A stretch of 64,000 nt of DNA, taken from Pelecanus crispus. Lineage: Eukaryota; Chordata; Aves; Pelecaniformes; Pelecanidae. The notes under the pieces are model-generated. The model did not search any database. It worked only from the letters and a program-made list of their open reading frames with translations, and was not told the DNA's origin. The position numbers and the translations under genes are program-made. Where the stretch lies: the NCBI RefSeq assembly GCF_030463565.1, contig NC_134648.1, forward strand, positions 47,182,346-47,246,345, written 5' to 3'. Shown piece after piece: positions 25,201 through 33,000 of this stretch (the first letter of the stretch is position 1; every line of letters begins with the position of its first letter).

Positions 25201-27561
25201 GAACCTGCATCTGCTGAGTTCACAGTGACTGTCCTGGCAGGCAGCACAGAAAACAGAACTTTCCAGCTCAGAGGGAGAGGAGAGAAAAGGAAAGTTTGGA
25301 ATAAGAAGTTCAGGTAGACGTAGGGCAGAAGGAAAAGCAGAGGTAGAAGCTGTAACTGGCACTGGATAGGCAACAAAACTGTATCATGCAGGAAAACAGA
25401 TTGGGACTGTATAAACTAAGAAACTAGAAACTAGGAGTTGATATTGGAGGGTAAGGAGAGAACTAGGAGAAAGCAAGAACCAATTAATCATGCCACAAAC
25501 CAGTGCCTTGGGAGAACAGATAAGAGGAAGGGGAAATGGACCTGCTGTGTGAAGAACAGAAATGGGACAGATCAACAGAACTGGGACAGAAACCCACATA
25601 TATCAGGGAACTCTGAAGAAATTAGGATGTGGAATTATGAGAGGGAAATGAGGATTGGGATGCTACCCAAGGTGTAGTGAGCGGAAAGAGATCAGAGGAA
25701 GAATCAGGAATATAAATGGCGTTGGCTGGACAAGTAATGACAGCGAGAAGTGGCTGAGAGTGATTAGAAGTGAACAGCAATGACAGTTGGGACAAGCTGA
25801 AAAAGCTTGGAGATGAGAAAGCTAGGATGAGAAGTGTAAAGTAAGACTGCTAATGAATAAGAAAGACCTAGTGATTTGGGAGGTAACACCAGGAGGGAAT
25901 AAAAAATAAAAAAGTTACAGATGATTATGTAGCTGGAATTGCACTTGGGAGGGAGAGGCAGAAGTCTGTGCCTATGAAAATACAATCCCTTCTAGATTCT
26001 AGAAATCTGAGTCCCTTGGCTAAGTTTCCTGACTGTCAGGAAAGGTCTTCTAGTGCTGGTCCAAAGAATGACAAACTCCTACTGCTATCAGTCACTCCAT
26101 TAGCCCAAGAGCCACGTATCTGCAGCAGACCTATGAGCTCCAGTGCTTTATGACCCATGTGGACTTCAGCGCAATGGAATTTATGTTTTTTCAAATTGCT
26201 TAAAAGGGATATCTAGAGAATTGCATATACAGAGAAAACATATTTTAAACAAGCCAGGAAATGCTGAATTAAGATTGATCACACTTTTCCAGTAAGATCA
26301 CCTGCTTTTTTCTGTAGAGAAATAAGCCTGCTGTGGGAACAAGGACTGTAGTAAAGCAGACTACTCGGAGAACCATGATTTAGCCGTTCAGAACTTGGAG
26401 AGTGTATAATCATGGATACGGGAAGAAAAAAGGCACTATAACAGTTACAGTTGTTTGATACTACCCAAAGGAAATCAGATCCTCTCTCTGCCATAAATAG
26501 GTGATATGAGGCCAGTCCACACAGCTTGAAACAATCTTTTTTCACACATTATTAGTCATATATTCTATACTTATTTTTGCCGATCTTCTTGAACAGATAT
26601 TGCACATGGTAAAAGAAATCTAAAAATCGGGAAAAAAACATGGCTGGTGTATACGTAGCACAACGCGTGCTGCTGAAGGAACACGGAAAAAACAAATCAG
26701 GGTGCGATTAACTGAACTAACACAGGGCCCTTAGCTGTACCTTCGCTACAAGGAGTAACGGGAGGCGATTCCCGGAGCGGCTGCACCGCGGCCCGCCGAG
26801 GGAGCTGCCCAAGCGGGCGCGGCGTAGCCCCGCAGCCAAACAAGTCTGACATTGAACTTTTTTCCCTTCCCTCCTGTTGAGCGCCGGGCCCCACCGTGTG
26901 CCGCGCACGGGCAGTCCCCAATGTTTGTTCCACAAATACCAACCCGCAGCCGCGGGGAGGGGAGCTGAACCGAGCCGAGCCGAGCTGAGCGGGCAGAAAC
27001 CTTACAAGAGAAGACCTGAGGGAAGTCTTCGGCCGGCTGCGGAGGGCAGCGGCGGCGCCCGGGGCTTTCCCGCGCCCTCCCCCCGCCCGCGGCCTCTCCG
27101 CGGCCCGGGCGGGGCCGCCCCCCAGGCCCCACGGCCTCCCCTGCCCCCCGGCTCCGCTCCGCGGGACGGGCACTCACCACCGAGGAGGAGGAGGAGGAGG
27201 CGGCGGCTGAGGCGATCCAGGGGGCACCGGCTCTCCGCGGCAGCTGGACGGGAGGGGAAGCACAGACCAGCCCGGTTCCTCAGGGCTCCCGACCGCCCCC
27301 GGCCCCTGCCACCCCGCCGCGGGTCCGACTAGCACCCACCCACCCTCCCCGCGCCGCGGCGCCACCGGCCACTCCCCGCTCGGGGCCGCCCCACCCGCGG
27401 GGCCCCGGGGCCAGGTGTGCCGCGACCCCCCCTCGGCCGCCCGGGCCGCAGCCCCCCCCGAGCCGCGGGAGCCGCTGCGGGGCCGGGGGCCGCCGCCTCA
27501 CCCTCAGCGCCACGCGCCGCCGCCCGCCCCAGGCACCGCGCGCCACCGCCGCCGCCGCCAT
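13096..27561 (-). CDS. ALDH6A1: ALDH6A1, methylmalonate-semialdehyde dehydrogenase (CoA-acylating), complete, 12 coding exons
   Basis: A mitochondrial matrix enzyme of valine and pyrimidine breakdown. It converts malonate and methylmalonate semialdehydes, with NAD+ and CoA, to acetyl- and propionyl-CoA plus CO2. Twelve minus-strand exons join in phase to 1,623 bases, or 540 residues (human 535). Residues 1-42 (exons 1-2) are Arg-, Ala- and Ser-rich like a transit peptide, and mature homology starts at [15 protein letters not shown]. Landmarks are the [12 protein letters not shown] motif with Asn191, [24 protein letters not shown] with the catalytic Cys322 (human Cys317), KEEIFGPVL, and the C terminus VVMPTMGN. 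All splice sites are GT-AG with no frameshift or stop. Transcription starts in the CpG island shared with LIN52. A 3.8-kb provirus lies antisense in intron 2. Confidence 0.97.
13642..13740 (-). CDS. ALDH6A1: ALDH6A1 exon 11
   Basis: 33 codons, [20 protein letters not shown] to TNFYGKQ. The acceptor is TTTGTTTAG and the donor CAG|GTAACT. Not an ORF in isolation; recognised by homology and phase. Confidence 0.97.
13940..14119 (-). CDS. ALDH6A1: ALDH6A1 exon 10
   Basis: 60 codons, [20 protein letters not shown] to LVDVGQ. It carries the EIFGPV motif, whose Glu contacts the nicotinamide ribose. The acceptor is TTGGCAG and the donor CAG|GTATGT, phase 0 at both ends. Confidence 0.97.
14120..15587. 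other. ALDH6A1 intron 10
   Basis: AT-rich intron. At 14157-14214 there are imperfect repeats of GGATATAATAAA (three copies). Otherwise I see nothing identifiable. Confidence 0.5.
15588..15769 (-). CDS. ALDH6A1: ALDH6A1 exon 9
   Basis: [20 protein letters not shown] to GPTILANVK. The acceptor is CTCTTTACAG and the donor AAG|GTAAGA. Confidence 0.97.
16419..16608 (-). CDS. ALDH6A1: ALDH6A1 exon 8 (catalytic cysteine)
   Basis: [20 protein letters not shown] to KNLRVNA plus one base. It contains [11 protein letters not shown], whose Cys (residue 322 here) is the catalytic nucleophile that forms the thioacyl intermediate. The acceptor is GTATTTCAG and the donor CAG|GTACAG. Confidence 0.97.
16860..16981 (-). 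CDS. ALDH6A1: ALDH6A1 exon 7
   Basis: [20 protein letters not shown], then [21 protein letters not shown]. The acceptor is CTGTTTGAAG, with an unusually purine-containing end but fixed by phase. The donor is ATG|GTAATG. It holds the FVGS dinucleotide-fold motif. Confidence 0.95.
17694..17996 (-). CDS. ALDH6A1: ALDH6A1 exon 6 (largest)
   Basis: 303 bases from [15 protein letters not shown] to LNIIHGQHE. It includes [20 protein letters not shown], where the Asn (residue 191 of the joined protein) helps form the oxyanion site, and [11 protein letters not shown], which contributes to cofactor binding. The acceptor is TTCTGCTGCAG and the donor AAG|GTAATA. Confidence 0.97.
18559..18637 (-). CDS. 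ALDH6A1: ALDH6A1 exon 5
   Basis: [20 protein letters not shown] then DVFRGL plus one base. The acceptor is CATTTTCAG and the donor C|GTAAGC. The [12 protein letters not shown] segment is typical of the ALDH6 family. Confidence 0.97.
19227..19388 (-). CDS. ALDH6A1: ALDH6A1 exon 4
   Basis: 54 codons, [20 protein letters not shown] to YQQLIKDNL. The acceptor is TTTTCCTTCAG and the donor CTG|GTGAGA, phase 0 at both ends. Confidence 0.97.
19389..20776. other. ALDH6A1 intron 3, no feature seen
   Basis: About 1.4 kb of intron with no recognised repeat, RNA or coding signal. Confidence 0.5.
20777..20851 (-). CDS. ALDH6A1: ALDH6A1 exon 3
   Basis: 25 codons, [20 protein letters not shown] then DIHNP. 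The acceptor is TCCTCCACAG and the donor CCG|GTAAGT. It is the start of the mature enzyme. Confidence 0.97.
21245..21814 (+). mobile_element. 5' LTR of the provirus
   Basis: 570 bp, TGTCCTGGTTTCAGC to GGCA. It has a TATA box (TATAAA, 21503-21508), a run of 13 G at 21511-21523 and ATTAAA at 21679-21684 as the likely polyadenylation signal, giving a conventional U3-R-U5 order. I recognise the TGTCCTGGTTTCAGCTGGGA start as a widespread avian LTR family. Confidence 0.9.
21823..21840 (+). other. Primer-binding site (tRNA-Lys-like)
   Basis: TGGTGCCCAACGTCGGGC lies eight bases after the LTR. It differs from the complement of the tRNA-Lys(CUU) 3' end at two positions (4 and 14). Confidence 0.7.
22105..22890 (+). 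pseudogene. Provirus leader/gag N-terminal ORF
   Basis: 261 codons from the first ATG; the frame is open from 22039. The first 40 residues contain two N-glycosylation sequons (NYT and NGT) and are followed by a hydrophobic stretch ([18 protein letters not shown]). The middle is more soluble. Residues encoded at about 22609-22700 form a TGTAATPT-type repeat, and the tail is acidic. It ends in TGA at 22888 just as the next gag frame (+1 relative) opens at 22880. I do not recognise a domain. It may be the gag N terminus joined by a frameshift or a separate leader protein. Confidence 0.55.
22609..22700 (+). repeat. Tandem repeat in provirus leader ORF
   Basis: Three units of 24-30 bp beginning ACAGGCACTGC and ending near CTCCAACC, plus a partial fourth. 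They encode TGTAATPT or a variant and so stay in frame. Confidence 0.7.
22880..23821 (+). pseudogene. Provirus gag, interrupted
   Basis: Frame 2 from the ATG at 22880 runs to a TGA at 23363-23365, resumes in the same frame, and ends at TAG 23819-23821. It has basic and aromatic stretches ([47 protein letters not shown]) and a heptad segment ([13 protein letters not shown]). These agree with a retroviral capsid-type protein of this avian ERV family. No CCHC zinc knuckle is visible. Confidence 0.7.
23822..24061 (+). pseudogene. Provirus protease remnant
   Basis: In the same frame as gag, directly after the TAG. It contains [15 protein letters not shown], the DTG active-site motif of retroviral aspartic proteases, and ends at TGA 24059-24061. 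Confidence 0.75.
24062..24604 (+). pseudogene. Provirus protease-RT junction and RT N-terminal half
   Basis: Continues in the gag frame with a TGA at 24359-24361 and a TAG at 24602-24604. It holds ILGIDYL (end of protease), [29 protein letters not shown] and [10 protein letters not shown], the first conserved RT blocks. The sequence then jumps. Confidence 0.85.
24605..24897 (+). pseudogene. Provirus RT connection remnant after internal deletion
   Basis: The frame changes near 24,600. The reading goes straight from the AFFSI block to LGIKW and then to [20 protein letters not shown] and PLYQVTQ, which lie well past the catalytic YxDD block in RT. The deletion therefore removed the polymerase active site. 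Confidence 0.8.
25018..25071 (+). mobile_element. 3' LTR remnant (54 bp)
   Basis: AGTGAGCAAGCGG to CCACGACA aligns without gaps to the last 54 bp of the 5' LTR (21761-21814), with four differences. Everything between 24,898 and this stub is a short non-coding residue of pol. Confidence 0.85.
25072..26700. other. ALDH6A1 intron 2, upstream part, no feature seen
   Basis: Unique intronic sequence, purine-rich on the plus strand from about 25,250 to 25,900. No coding or repeat signal recognised. Confidence 0.45.
27178..27243 (-). CDS. ALDH6A1: ALDH6A1 exon 2
   Basis: 22 codons, [20 protein letters not shown] then SV. The acceptor is CCCGTCCAG and the donor GTG|GTGAGT. The Ser-rich end joined to PTTKLF of exon 3 matches the mammalian SSFSSSV-PTVKLF junction. 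A run of TCC codons encodes the Ser tract. Confidence 0.85.
27502..27561 (-). CDS. ALDH6A1: ALDH6A1 exon 1 (coding part)
   Basis: ATG at 27559-27561 opens [20 protein letters not shown], 20 codons, followed by the donor AGG|GTGAGG, phase 0. The basic, Ala-rich start fits a mitochondrial transit peptide and begins like the mammalian MAA start. Confidence 0.85.
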
Positions 27562-27990
27562 CCCGGCCGAGGGTCGCTGCGCCCCGGTCCCCGACGGCGC
27601 CCCTCGCCCCGCCCCCCGCCCGCCCCCGGCACCGCCCCCACGCGCTCCGTGGCCTCCCGCCCCCCGCCTCGCCCCTCCGCGCCGCCCCCCCTCCCTCGCG
27701 GCCCGCAGCCAATCGCCGTCAGCAAGCCCGTCGCCCCCCGCCTCCCCCGCCCCCCGCGCCGGGCCGTGGATTGGCCGCCAGAGCTGAGCCGCCCACGTCC
27801 CTCAGAGCCCGGATTGGCCGAGCGCCGCCCAGCGGCGACGCCTCCTGGCGGTGGCGAGGGGAGCGACACGTGGGGCTTGGGGGCTGGTCTGGTTTTCCTC
27901 TCGGCCGCGAGGGCGGGGTCACGTGCCGGGGGCGGGGGGGGGCGGGGGTGTCCCGCGGGTAGCGGCGACGCGTCACGTGAGGCGGGCAAG
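27562..27990. promoter_or_regulatory. Bidirectional ALDH6A1/LIN52 promoter
   Basis: Only 429 bases separate the two start codons. There is no TATA box. CCAAT boxes occur near 27,711 (CCAAT), 27,769 and 27,812 (both ATTGG). CACGTG E-boxes lie at 27867-27872, 27920-27925 and 27974-27979, the last two inside GTCACGTG. Several GGGCGGGG boxes are present. All three E-boxes are on the LIN52 side. This is typical of TATA-less divergent promoters using NF-Y, Sp1 and bHLH-ZIP factors (USF, MYC/MAX, TFE family); binding is inferred. Confidence 0.75.
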
Positions 27991-28009
27991 ATGGCGGCTC
28001 CCGCGGACG
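27991..28009 (+). CDS. LIN52: LIN52 exon 1
   Basis: ATGGCGGCTCCCGCGGACG encodes MAAPAD plus one base, then the donor GTAAGG. Preceded by GGCAAG, a fair Kozak context. The human N-terminal extension (MGWK) has no in-frame ATG equivalent just upstream. Confidence 0.9.
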
Positions 28010-30070
28010 GTAAGGCGCGAGGGGCGGGCAGTGCCGCTCCGCTCCGCTGCCCGTCCCGCCGGCGGGGCCCGGGCGGTGCCTCACCCCTTCTCTGTTGCAG
28101 GCGCCGACCTGGAGGCCTCGCTGCTGAGCTTCGAGAAGCTGGACCGCGCCTCCCCGGACCTGTGGCCCGAGCAGCGTAAGTCCGGCGGGCCCGCGGCCGT
28201 CTGTCAGCGGCGGGGGAGGGGGGGTGTGTCGGTGCGGCCCGGCCCGGCCCGGCCCTGCCCTGCCCTGCCCTGCCCTGCCCTGCCCTTCCTTGGGCAGCCC
28301 TGCGGGCCGGGCTGGGCCCGCGGGGTCGGGCGGGGCGGGGTTGAGGTGCTGCCGCCGCCGGCGCTCACCCGCTGCTGCCCTCGGTTTTCTTTTCCCAGTG
28401 CCCGGGGTTGCCGAGTTCGCCGCCTCCTTCAAAAGCGTGAGTGATCGCTGCTGGCCGCTGGCGTTTCCCCCCTTCCCGTGTGGCGGTAGATCTGCTGTTT
28501 CCTCTTGTGGGCTGTACATCTTTGTTCTATAAAACGTATCTCAATTATAACTGCAGTATACGCTTGCGTAATCCTTTTGTTTTTAATATCTCTTTTATGT
28601 ACGTTTTTATACCTTACGCAACTTACGGTGAATGATAATTACACTTTGGAAGAAGTAAGAGATTTTAAACTTTAGGAAATCCCGCTTTTCATGCTCACTT
28701 TGGCTTGTGGGGTGTAGCGTGCCGTTTTTAACTCTGAAAAGTCCAGGGAAAGCTAGAAAACAAGATTAAACATAAAAATATCTCTCCAGATATCACCTGG
28801 AACTCTCATAATTTTGCTGTCAGTGTAACTAGTTTTCAATACGAGATCAGACTTATTTGTATAATTCTAAAAATGCACTTGTCTGAGTATGAACTTTCAT
28901 TTTTTTCAAAACAGCCTATTACAAGTTCTCCTCCCAAGTGGATGGCTGAATTAGAAAATGATGATATCGATATGTTAAAGGGTGAGTATGGACATTGCGG
29001 GTAGGAAGTAAGGAATTCGGTACTTACTTAAGTTCTTTAAATGTTCTGGAGGTGGCACTGTGGCCTCAGATCTCTAGCCCTTGCATTTGCAGAATCTCTA
29101 GCTAAGGAGTCTCTTTATCTTGTTAATGACACACATTTTTCATTAATCCAGTTATCCCTAAGAGAATATCCAGATGTCAGCGGCAGGCTGTTTTTTTTTC
29201 AAGACAAGCATGCAAGAACTAGTTGAAGCAGTGTAACACTACATGTATTTCAGTTACCTCTCTTACCTATCATAAGTATAACTATAGTATAAGTATAATT
29301 ATAGTGAGTGTCTCCTGTATGTTGAGAAGTGGCATGAATTTTTTGGTAGGCCTCAGCTGATCAAACTTGCTGAGCAGGTTAGATTTGTTCAGAGATGTAG
29401 TATGCATGTGTCTTCAGTCATAGATCCAAGATCTGTAATCAAACGGTAAGGCTGTATGAGCAAGTTACAGAAGGGTTATCTAGCATGTAGATTTGCTGCA
29501 TGTTGCAGCTCTTAGTTTGCAGTAAACATCCTTGAACATGCTCTGCCTCTTATGTCAATTCCAGATAAACTGTTCAAAAGTGAAAGTGGGACAAATTAAC
29601 TTCAACTTGCTGCAAAAAATGTGCTTAAACACACATTATTAATGTATAGTAAGTTCATTCCCTTGCATACTCATTTTAGCTTGTTCACCTAGCAATGTGA
29701 ACTTAAGAACAACTTCCAAAATATGGAACAAGTTGCTCATTGCAATGGTGGCAGATTACAGTAGGAACCAGATCCACGGCTGTCTTTTTCAGCAGAGAAA
29801 GCTGGTCTTTTCTCAGTATGTTAAAATTGGGGATGGCATCAGCTTGAATTTCGAACAATCTCTGTTCACTGGAAATAGATCTTCTCAGAAGTATGACTTG
29901 AAAGTGCTCTGTGAAGTAGTAAACAGGTAAACTGTCACTAGAGGGCTATAGACAGGGTTAAAATTCACGCTTTTCTCTCCCCTTAGAGTTGGGGAGCCTC
30001 ACTACAGCTAACCTGATGGAAAAAGTTCGTGGCCTGCAGAACCTGGCTTACCAGCTGGGACTGGATGAAT
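27991..30070 (+). CDS. LIN52: LIN52 (MuvB/DREAM subunit), coding exons 1-5; last exon beyond window
   Basis: LIN52 is a small nuclear subunit of MuvB. MuvB joins p130/p107-E2F4 as the DREAM repressor in quiescence and B-MYB/FOXM1 in G2/M. Five exons (27991-28009, 28101-28175, 28399-28436, 28915-28981, 29987-30070) encode 94 residues plus one base. They match human LIN52 closely, starting at the second human Met (MAAPADG against MASPTDG). Residues 14-20 are LLSFEKL, the LxSxExL pocket-protein motif, and Ser24 in RASP corresponds to the DYRK1A site Ser28. Residues from about 60 (PPKWMAELENDDIDMLKELG) form the LIN9-binding helical part. Human LIN52 has 116 residues, so about 18 remain for an exon I did not find up to 64,000. 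It shares its promoter with ALDH6A1. Confidence 0.97.
28101..28175 (+). CDS. LIN52: LIN52 exon 2
   Basis: GADLEASLLSFEKLDRASPD then LWPEQ plus one base. The acceptor is TCTGTTGCAG and the donor C|GTAAGT. Carries the pocket-protein-binding motif and the DYRK1A-type Ser-Pro site. Confidence 0.97.
28236..28285 (+). repeat. Pentamer microsatellite in LIN52 intron 2
   Basis: (GGCCC)4 at 28236-28255 passes directly into (TGCCC)6 at 28256-28285. Confidence 0.85.
28399..28436 (+). CDS. LIN52: LIN52 exon 3
   Basis: LPGVAEFAASFKS. The acceptor is TTTTCCCAG and the donor AGC|GTGAGT. At 38 bases it is too short to show as an ORF. Confidence 0.97.
28915..28981 (+). CDS. LIN52: LIN52 exon 4
   Basis: PITSSPPKWMAELENDDIDM then LK plus one base. 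The acceptor is TCAAAACAG and the donor G|GTGAGT. Confidence 0.97.
28982..29986. other. LIN52 intron 4, no feature seen
   Basis: About 1 kb of AT-rich intron without a recognisable feature. Confidence 0.5.
29987..30070 (+). CDS. LIN52: LIN52 exon 5
   Basis: ELGSLTTANLMEKVRGLQNL then AYQLGLDE plus one base. The acceptor is CTCCCCTTAG and the donor T|GTAAGT. Confidence 0.97.
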
Positions 30071-33000
30071 GTAAGTGCTGTCCGCAGATGTGACTGACTC
30101 CATTGTAAATCCTCCCACTAAAGCATGCCCTCATGGTGCATTTGTAGCTGGAAAAGTGTGTTGGCAGATTTGGCAAGTGTCTAACAGTCACGGTTAGTGG
30201 CCTTCCAAAACAGCATGAGCGTGCGAGCTGACGTCTACAACTTACAGCCTACCTGCATAGGGGAGACATCTTAGCAGAAATAACATGAGGTCATACGTCA
30301 GCCTGGTGTTGTCTAGTGGCACGTAGACTTCTGTTCCTGACTTAACATTCCCTTAGATGAAGCAGGTCACTTTGCTTGATTTCCCACTCGGATACTGAAG
30401 CTATTTCTCAGAACACTTGTGGTGGTACTTCTGTCAAACTTCAAGCACTGTATCCACTTTCACTTGTGCATAGGATTTTCCTATCACTTCGTGTTCAGAC
30501 TGTTTTCTGCTTTTGTAGCTGTTATTTTTTTCTACACTCAATTGTGGCAGGAGGTGATGTCATTGAGTACTAAAGTTGACCTTGATTCCACTTACAAACA
30601 GCCATTTTTTATCATTTTTTTTAAGAAGGAGCTGCTTTCATCATCGCATTTAGGACTCTGTTGTTAAAGGTTGATCCAGTTTTGAGGATTTCAAGAGTAT
30701 AGTGTTTCTTTTAAATGCTTCCTGTACACACTGATGCATTTAATTTTTGCGCTTAATTTTGCTCTAGCATAGACCTTATTTGCAGTTACTCCTGGTCTAC
30801 ACAAAGCACCAAAAGTTTTAAAACTTATAGGTCTTTCACCTTCCTTTCAGTGGATAACAAAAAGCAGTAATAGACCTTTAGAGTATTCCTGACTGTAAAC
30901 CTAGGGTATCCTAATGATTTCTTATTAACGGATCATTAAGACTATTTTAACACACTCCCTGCAAGTTTATTTTACTTTCAGTGCTAACATCTGTTAAGAC
31001 TATGGAAAGCATTTAGTGGAGTAGAAGTTTAAGTATAACAATGTAAAACTGAGTCAAAGAGAAGGATTGGCTGATGATTAGCTTTCTCACTTGAGCTGTA
31101 GGCTTAAATGTCAGACAGCTTTGTCCTGCTAAATGGAGTTTAAGCAGAGCCTGAGTTAAGTTGAAGCTAACAAGGCGGTTGTTTCCTTAGCAATATTTGT
31201 TACACGCATTTCCATTTATTTTTACTGAGAACAAATAAATGCGGAAAGAAGACAAAGTGAGCGAACAATTGAATATCTAAGGTCCAACAGTTACAACCTT
31301 TACTCTATAGTAACTGAAATCTTGAATTTTCAAGCTTTATGAAAGCTCTCCGTGTCTGTAACTTCTTGTCACTGAAGTCTATTCTCCTTTAGGCTATAAT
31401 ACTTTGAATGCTTTGTGTGTCATAATACACATTTATCTTAGGAAAATTTTCACAGAAAATTAGATGCAGAGTTTGAACAGAGCTGCTCAGGACTGTTTTT
31501 CCTAATACTGTCTTAAGTTCTTTTCTCTTACAGACTTAGGTAAGTGAGAGAACAAGAAGAAAAATCCAAAAGATCTGTTCATTAAAGTTAAGGGACTTGT
31601 GGTTTTGGTCCAGAGGTATTGGATTTAATTATATCTTTGTGTATTTAAATTTAATAGTCCCCTTTTGACTTGACAGTTACTGAAACCCGCTAGCAAAACC
31701 AGGATTAAAACTGCTGCTGACGAGTCTCCTCTAGATGGCAGCATGAGGCTTCCCGTAGAAATCTTGCTGCTTTTTTTTATAAAACTGTACTGTTTCAGTC
31801 ATGATTTGAAGTCGTTTTCCCAAGATTATTTTTTGTGGCATATTTCCTGTTCTGAATGTGCACTGTCTTTTTTTTTTTTTTACAGTATTTTCAAATGTTT
31901 TATCTGTATTGAGTGTGAGAAACAGTCCTGCTTCGTTGTGTTAGCAACTTACTTTTCCTTCCAACTCTCTTCTTCTACATCCCATCTCAAATCCTTTCTA
32001 TTTTCAAAGACTTCTGTTTTTATCCACTTTATTGATAAAATGCTGTGCAGGACCAGAGTGATTCCTGCAGCACTCCATGACAAACATATCTGTTGAGTGA
32101 CTTTGTAGTTATGTTGTGAGATCTGTTATTGAACCAGTTCACAGCATACTTCATGCTAATTTTGCATTAGAATTCATTAGACAAAGTGACATGTGGGACT
32201 GGGTACCTTTTGAAAAGTTTATTCATCAAGGTACTATTGCAACACTAAAATTGAAATCTGAGCATCTTGATTTGACATGATACAGTTTCATAAATTAATA
32301 ATTACTGAATTATGTGCATTGTTTCTTAAATTCATACGAACTGTCTTACTGTTTTGTCTATGTAAGCAGGCTTTCTTGACAAGTTTGGAACACATGCATT
32401 GAATGCTTTGTCCATCTTTGCTGCTTTCATCTAGGAGCAGTTGAATGCTGTTATCTGGATTCCACATTCTTATTATATATAACTCCTGCTGTCCCTGACT
32501 TTTTGGCCATGGATTTCTCAGTTCCTCTTTTGGTTGCTTGATTCTCACAGATTTCTGTTCTTTACAACTAACTTTCTCCCCTCTTTTTCCCATAGGGTTA
32601 CCTTTACTTTCTGTAACCTTGGCTGTTTTGTTGAATACCCCATGACTTCTGTGAATCAAAGTAAATTGTTAATGTATAACTTACATTTTCTTTACAGCTT
32701 GTTTGACATCTGGTTTGATTTACAGTTGTCCTCCACTTTTAAAAGTAGCCAGTTTTACAGTCACTGCTATTTCACTGGTCTGCACTTCAAGCTGCGTATT
32801 CTTATGTGATTTAAATGATTATATCTTAATTAGTGCAGAGTTCTGTGAAAATTTTTCTCTATTAGATGAAATGGAATAGACTTGCCCTGCTTGGATTGTA
32901 ACAGTAAGTTCAAGAAACAGTCGACTAGAAAATTCAGAGGTGAATTTTACTGTTAGAGGTCTGAGATACAGTGAATGTCATTCAGGCTGGAATAATGCTA

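Larger units (their letters stand above)
26750..28450. promoter_or_regulatory. CpG island spanning ALDH6A1 and LIN52 5' ends
   Basis: Dense CpG and GC-box sequence beginning about 26,750 and fading past LIN52 exon 3 at about 28,450. It contains ALDH6A1 exons 1-2 and LIN52 exons 1-3. Long open frames on both strands here reflect scarcity of stops in GC-rich DNA. Confidence 0.85.

Noticed and set aside
27415-28519. Overlapping ORFs of 160-270 codons on both strands in the CpG island
   Set aside because: They are low-complexity Pro/Arg/Ala/Gly frames created by scarce stops in GC-rich DNA, and they cross the proven ALDH6A1 and LIN52 exons.
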